Part shown: positions 59,553 to 64,000 of the stretch, piece after piece
Position numbering within the stretch: position 1 is the first letter of the stretch
Layout of the letters: the number at the start of each line of letters is the position of its first letter
The notes under the pieces: model-generated
What the model saw: the letters and a program-made list of their open reading frames with translations, nothing else
Databases searched by the model: none
Told to the model about the DNA's origin: nothing
Program-made: the position numbers and the translations under genes
Assembly (NCBI RefSeq): GCF_014353015.1
Contig: NZ_CP060704.1
Coordinates: forward strand, 5,047,001-5,111,000
Source of the DNA: Chitinimonas koreensis
GTDB lineage: Bacteria > Pseudomonadota > Gammaproteobacteria > Burkholderiales > Chitinimonadaceae
Length of the DNA: 64,000 bases
Reading direction: 5' to 3'

Positions 59553-60366
<814 letters not shown>

Positions 60367-60370
<4 letters not shown>

Positions 60371-61503
60371 GGCTTGCCCCCGCGGCGCAGCCGCCGCCAC
60401 AGCCCGACCACGCCGTCCGGCAGCCACAGCGTGGCGCCGATGAACAGCGCGCCGAGGCAGAACAGCCACAGCTCGGGGAAGGCCTGGGTGAACACGCTCT
60501 TGGCGCCGTTGACCAGGCCGGCGCCGAGCAGCGGCCCCAGCAGCGTGCCGCGGCCGCCGAGCGCGACCCAGACCGCGATCTCGATCGAGTTGGCCGGGCT
60601 CATCTCGCCCGGATTGATGATGCCGACCTGCGGCACGTAGAGCGCGCCCGCGAGGCCGCAGATCACCGCCGACAGCGTCCAGATCGCCAGCTTGTAGTGC
60701 AGCGGCTGGTAGCCGCAGAACATCAGCCGCGATTCGGCATCGCGCACCGCGGTGAGCACCCGGCCGAACTTGGAGCCGGCCAGCCGGCGGGTGAACAGCA
60801 CCAGGCCGAGCAGCGCGAGGCCGGTGAGCACGCACAGCGCCAGCCGGGTACCGGGCGCGGCGATGGCGAAGCCGGCGATGCGCTTGAAGTCGGTGAAGCC
60901 GTTGTTGCCGCCGAAGCCGGTCTCGTTGCGGAAGAACAGCAGCATGGCGGCGTAGGTGAGCGCCTGGGTGATGATCGAGAAGTAGACGCCCTTGATGCGC
61001 GAGCGGAAGGCGAAGTAGCCGAACACCAGCGCCAAGAGGCCCGGCACGGCCAGCGCCAATAGCGCGCAGTACCACAGCTGGTCGGTGCCGGCCCAGTACC
61101 AGGGCAGCGCCTTCCAGTCGAGGAAGACCATGAAGTCGGGCAGCGCGCTCTGGTAGACGCCGTCGCGGCCGATCGAGCGCATCAGGTACATGCCCATGGC
61201 GTAGCCGCCGAGCGCGAAGAACAGGCCGTGGCCGAGCGAGAGGATGCCGGCGTAGCCCCACACCAGGTTCAGCGCCAGCGCCACCATCATGTAGCACATG
61301 ATCTTGCCGGCCAGCGCCACGCTGGTGGTCGACAGGTGCAGCGGATGGCCCTCGGCCAGCCCGAGGTTGGCCAGCGGCAGCAGCACCAGCAGGATCAGCA
61401 GCGCGCCGGCCACCGCCAGCCGGCCGCCGCGGCCCAGCGGCGCCGGCTCCGACGGCGGCAGCGCCGCGCCTTCGATCGCGTGGAGGGGAGCGGCGGCGTT
61501 CAT
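60367..61503 (-). CDS. urtC: UrtC, urea ABC transporter permease
   Basis: 378 aa from the ATG at 61503. About ten membrane segments; LNLVWGYAGILSLGHGLFFA, GGYAMGMYLMRSIGRDGVYQ, LPDFMVFLDWKALPWYWAGT and NETGFGGNNGFTDFKRIAGF are characteristic of UrtC (LivM-like). Overlaps both urtB and urtD by 4 bases, indicating coupled translation. Confidence 0.96.
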
Positions 61504-63107
61504 CGTTCCACCATCCTGCCCTTGAGGGCGAACAGGCCCATCGGCCGCTTCTGGATGAACAGCACGATCAGCAGCAGGATGGCGATCTTGGCCAGCACCG
61601 CGCCGATCTGCGGTTCCAGCAGCTTGGCCAGCATGCCCAGGCCCAGCGCCGCCAGCACCGTGCCGGCCAGCTGGCCGACGCCGCCCAGCACCACCACCAT
61701 GAAGGAATCGACGATATAGGCCTGGCCGAGGTCCGGCCCGACATTGCCGATCTGCGACAGCGCCACGCCGGCCAGGCCGGCGATGCCGGAGCCGAGGCCG
61801 AAGGCCAGCATGTCGATGCGCGCGGTATCGACGCCGACGCAGGCCGCCATCGGCCGATGCTGGGTGACCGCGCGCACGAACAGGCCGAGCCGGCTGCGGT
61901 TGACCGCCAGCCACACCGCCGCCAGCACCAGCGCGGCGAAGGCGACGATGGCCAGCCGGTTGTAGGGCAGCACCAGGTTGGGCAGCGCCTGCCAGCCGCC
62001 GCTGAGCCAGGACGGATTGGCCACCTCGACGTTCTGCGCGCCGAACAGCACCCGCACCGCCTGCATCAGCGCCAGGCTGATGCCCCAGGTGGCCAGCAGG
62101 GTCTCCAGCGGCCGGCCGTACAGGTGGCGGATCACCAGCCGCTCGAGCGCCACGCCGAGCAGCGCGGTGACGCCGAAGGCCACCGGCAGCGCCGCCAGCA
62201 GGTAGTAGTCGAGCGCGGCCGGGAAATGACTGCGGTAGAGGCCCTGCACCAGGTAGGTGCAGTAGGCGCCGACCATCAGCAGCTCGCCGTGCGCCATGTT
62301 GATCACGCCCAAGAGGCCGTAGGTGATGGCGAGGCCGAGCGCCGCCAGCAGCAGGATCGAGCCGAGGCTGAGCCCGGTGAACAGCTGGCCGGCCAGCTCG
62401 CCCCAGAACAGCCGCCGCTCGATCGTGCGCAGGCTGGTGGCGATGTCGGCGCGCACGCCGGCGTCGGTCTCGGCCTGCTGCGCCGCCAGCAGCACCGCGC
62501 GCAGTTGCGGCGCGGCGCCCTCGCCCAGCGCCCGCGCCGCGGCGGCGCGCGTCTCGGGCTCGGCCGCGCGCAGTTCGATGCGGGCCGCCGCCAGCGCCAG
62601 CGCAGCCCGCACCGCGGGATCGGTCTCCTGGATCAGCCGCCGCCGCAGTTGCGGCAGCAATGCGTCGTCGGCCGACTCGGCCAGCGCCTCGACCGCCGCC
62701 AGCCGCGCGGCCGGCTCGGGCGCGGCCAGCTCCAGTTGGGCCAGCGCCGCGTCGAGCGCTCGGCGCAGCCGGTTGTTGAGGCCGGCGCGTTCGAGCGCGT
62801 CGAGCGCCACGCCGGCGACCGCGGCGCCGCTCACGGGGTCGACCGCGCGGCCGTCGCGTTCGAGGTAGACCGCGCCGTCGGCGCCGACCAGCAGCGCGCC
62901 GTCCTTCAGCGCCGCCAGCACCGGCCGCGCGGCGGGGTCGCCGGCGGTGGCCAGCGTCTCGATCAGCGCGACGCGCGCGTCGTTGTCGCCGTTCGCCAGC
63001 GTGGCGAGCTGGGCGGCGTCGAGCGCGCAGGCCGGCAGCGCGGCCAGCGCGCAGGCCAGCGCGAGCGCCTGGCGCCACAGCCGGCGGGGATGCAAGGGCA
63101 GGATCAT
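61500..63107 (-). CDS. urtB: UrtB, urea ABC transporter permease with N-terminal periplasmic domain
   Basis: 535 aa. A signal peptide (LWRQALALACALAALPACAL) is followed by an alanine-rich HEAT-like helical domain to about residue 230, which is normal for proteobacterial UrtB, then the LivH-like channel: LGLAITYGLLGVINMAHGEL, LLMVGAYCTYLVQGLYRSHF, LETLLATWGISLALMQAVRV and RPMAACVGVDTARIDMLAFG. Ends FIQKRPMGLFALKGRMVER. Confidence 0.96.
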   Translation of the reverse strand: MILPLHPRRLWRQALALACALAALPACALDAAQLATLANGDNDARVALIETLATAGDPAARPVLAALKDGALLVGADGAVYLERDGRAVDPVSGAAVAGVALDALERAGLNNRLRRALDAALAQLELAAPEPAARLAAVEALAESADDALLPQLRRRLIQETDPAVRAALALAAARIELRAAEPETRAAAARALGEGAAPQLRAVLLAAQQAETDAGVRADIATSLRTIERRLFWGELAGQLFTGLSLGSILLLAALGLAITYGLLGVINMAHGELLMVGAYCTYLVQGLYRSHFPAALDYYLLAALPVAFGVTALLGVALERLVIRHLYGRPLETLLATWGISLALMQAVRVLFGAQNVEVANPSWLSGGWQALPNLVLPYNRLAIVAFAALVLAAVWLAVNRSRLGLFVRAVTQHRPMAACVGVDTARIDMLAFGLGSGIAGLAGVALSQIGNVGPDLGQAYIVDSFMVVVLGGVGQLAGTVLAALGLGMLAKLLEPQIGAVLAKIAILLLIVLFIQKRPMGLFALKGRMVER

Positions 63108-63167
63108 GGCAATTCCCGGTGGAGGGCAGGATGCCGCGGGCGCCTCGGCGCCCGCGGCCGGGCCGGC

Positions 63168-64000
63168 TTACTTGGCCGCCAGCACCGGTTCGTCCTTCTT
63201 CTTGTCGTTGCCGGCGATGAAGGGGCTCCACGGCTGGGCCTTGATCGGCGCCTTGGTCTTCCACACCACGTCGAACTGGCCGTTAGCCTGCACCTCGCCG
63301 ATCATCACCGGCTTGTGCAGGTGGTGGTTGCGCGCATCCATTTCGAGCACGAAGCCCGACGGCGCCTTGAACCGCTGGCCGCCCATCGCCGCGATCACCT
63401 TGTCCACCTCGGTGCTCTTGGCCTTCTCCACCGCCTGCTTCCACATGTGGATGCCGACGTAGGTCGCCTCCATCGGGTCGTTGGTCACCACGGTGGCGGC
63501 GTTGGGCAGCTTGTTCTTCACCGCCCAGGCCTTGTACTGCTTGATGAAGGCGGCGTTCTCCGGGTTCTTCACCGATTCGAAGTAGTTCCAGGCCGCCAGG
63601 TGGCCGACCAGCGGCTTGGCGTCGATGCCGCGCAGCTCCTCCTCGCCGACCGAGAAGGCCACCACCGGCACGTCGGTGGCCTTGAGGCCGGCGTTGCCCA
63701 GTTCCTTGTAGAACGGCACGTTGGAATCGCCGTTGATGGTCGACACCACCGCGGTCTTCTTGCCCTCGGCGGCGAACTGCTTGATCTTGGCGATGATCGA
63801 CTGGTAGTCGCTATGCCCGAACGGGGTGTACTCCTCCATGATGTCGGACTCGGCCACCCCCTTCGACTTGAGGAAGGCGCGCAGGATCTTGTTGGTGGTG
63901 CGCGGGTAGACGTAGTCGGTGCCGAGCAGCACGAAGCGCTTGGCCTCGCCGCCGTCCTTGCCCATCAGGTACTCGACCGCCGGGATCGCCTGCTGGTTGG
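63168..64000 (-). CDS. urtA: UrtA, urea-binding periplasmic protein (partial)
   Basis: The last 276 codons are visible; the N-terminus lies beyond the right edge, the frame being open to 64000. NQQAIPAVEYLMGK then RFVLLGTDYVYPRTTNKILR, IMEEYTPFGHSDYQSIIAKI, STINGDSNVPFYKELGNAGL and VGHLAAWNYFESVKNPENAA match the amide-binding UrtA family; PSGFVLEMDARNHHLHKPVM is near the C-terminus. It binds urea and delivers it to UrtBC. urtB follows after 60 bases. Confidence 0.95.
   Translation of the reverse strand, partial: NQQAIPAVEYLMGKDGGEAKRFVLLGTDYVYPRTTNKILRAFLKSKGVAESDIMEEYTPFGHSDYQSIIAKIKQFAAEGKKTAVVSTINGDSNVPFYKELGNAGLKATDVPVVAFSVGEEELRGIDAKPLVGHLAAWNYFESVKNPENAAFIKQYKAWAVKNKLPNAATVVTNDPMEATYVGIHMWKQAVEKAKSTEVDKVIAAMGGQRFKAPSGFVLEMDARNHHLHKPVMIGEVQANGQFDVVWKTKAPIKAQPWSPFIAGNDKKKDEPVLAAK

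Overview
The window is a GC-rich, densely coded stretch of a proteobacterial chromosome. The gene content and orders suggest a betaproteobacterium of the Chromobacteriaceae/Chitinimonas/Burkholderiales neighbourhood: a hisGDCBHAF run with short-form HisG, an mla block joined to ibaG and murA, fimT-pilVWXY1E minor pilins, a complete urt-ure locus, and sigma factor-DUF3619-DUF3106-RDD. The taxon is inferred from gene content only.

Layout. 1-5475 (minus): histidine operon, with hisF cut by the window edge. 5986-12774 (plus): a large YadA-type trimeric autotransporter adhesin followed by a secreted subtilisin-like protease. 12902-21070 (minus): a small SnoaL-like protein, then murA, a tiny membrane protein, ibaG, an ABC-2 exporter, and mlaA-B-C-D-E-F for outer-membrane lipid asymmetry. 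21207-30941 (plus): an AAA+ enhancer-binding regulator and a seven-gene MSHA/type IVb-pilus-like or type II-secretion-like machine with no pilin gene, ending beside a tRNA-Phe with a clear promoter. 31191-33176 (minus): ECF sigma factor, DUF3619, DUF3106 and RDD genes. 33624-40635: ilvB-ilvH-ilvC, psd and pssA (divergent), and leuA. Both ilvB and leuA are preceded by possible leader-peptide attenuators. 40764-48667 (minus): type IV minor pilin operon fimT-pilV-pilW-pilX-pilY1-pilE. 48960-51017 (minus): groES-groEL under a CIRCE operator. 51267-52189: a secreted chorismate mutase and a DUF423 protein. 52465-64000 (minus): urtABCDE (urea ABC uptake), ureDABCEFG and ureJ/hupE, an import-hydrolysis-nickel supply unit.

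A warning for anyone using this sequence: at least 16 places in 14 otherwise well-conserved genes read correctly only if one missing base is restored, nearly always in a short G or C run. hisH, hisC, psd, ureC and ureD are among them. The pattern looks like uncorrected assembly or base-calling deletions, not gene decay. The affected genes are annotated over their full reconstructed span with the break position stated.

I see no CRISPR array, prophage, integrase or insertion sequence. Short intergenic palindromes (REP-like and built of tandem 7-9-mers) occur in the ilv, ure and urt regions. The most unusual content is the pilin-less MSHA-like machine with its regulator lacking a phospho-acceptor, the adhesin/protease pair, the leuA leader, and a minor pilin ending in an EF-hand-like loop.
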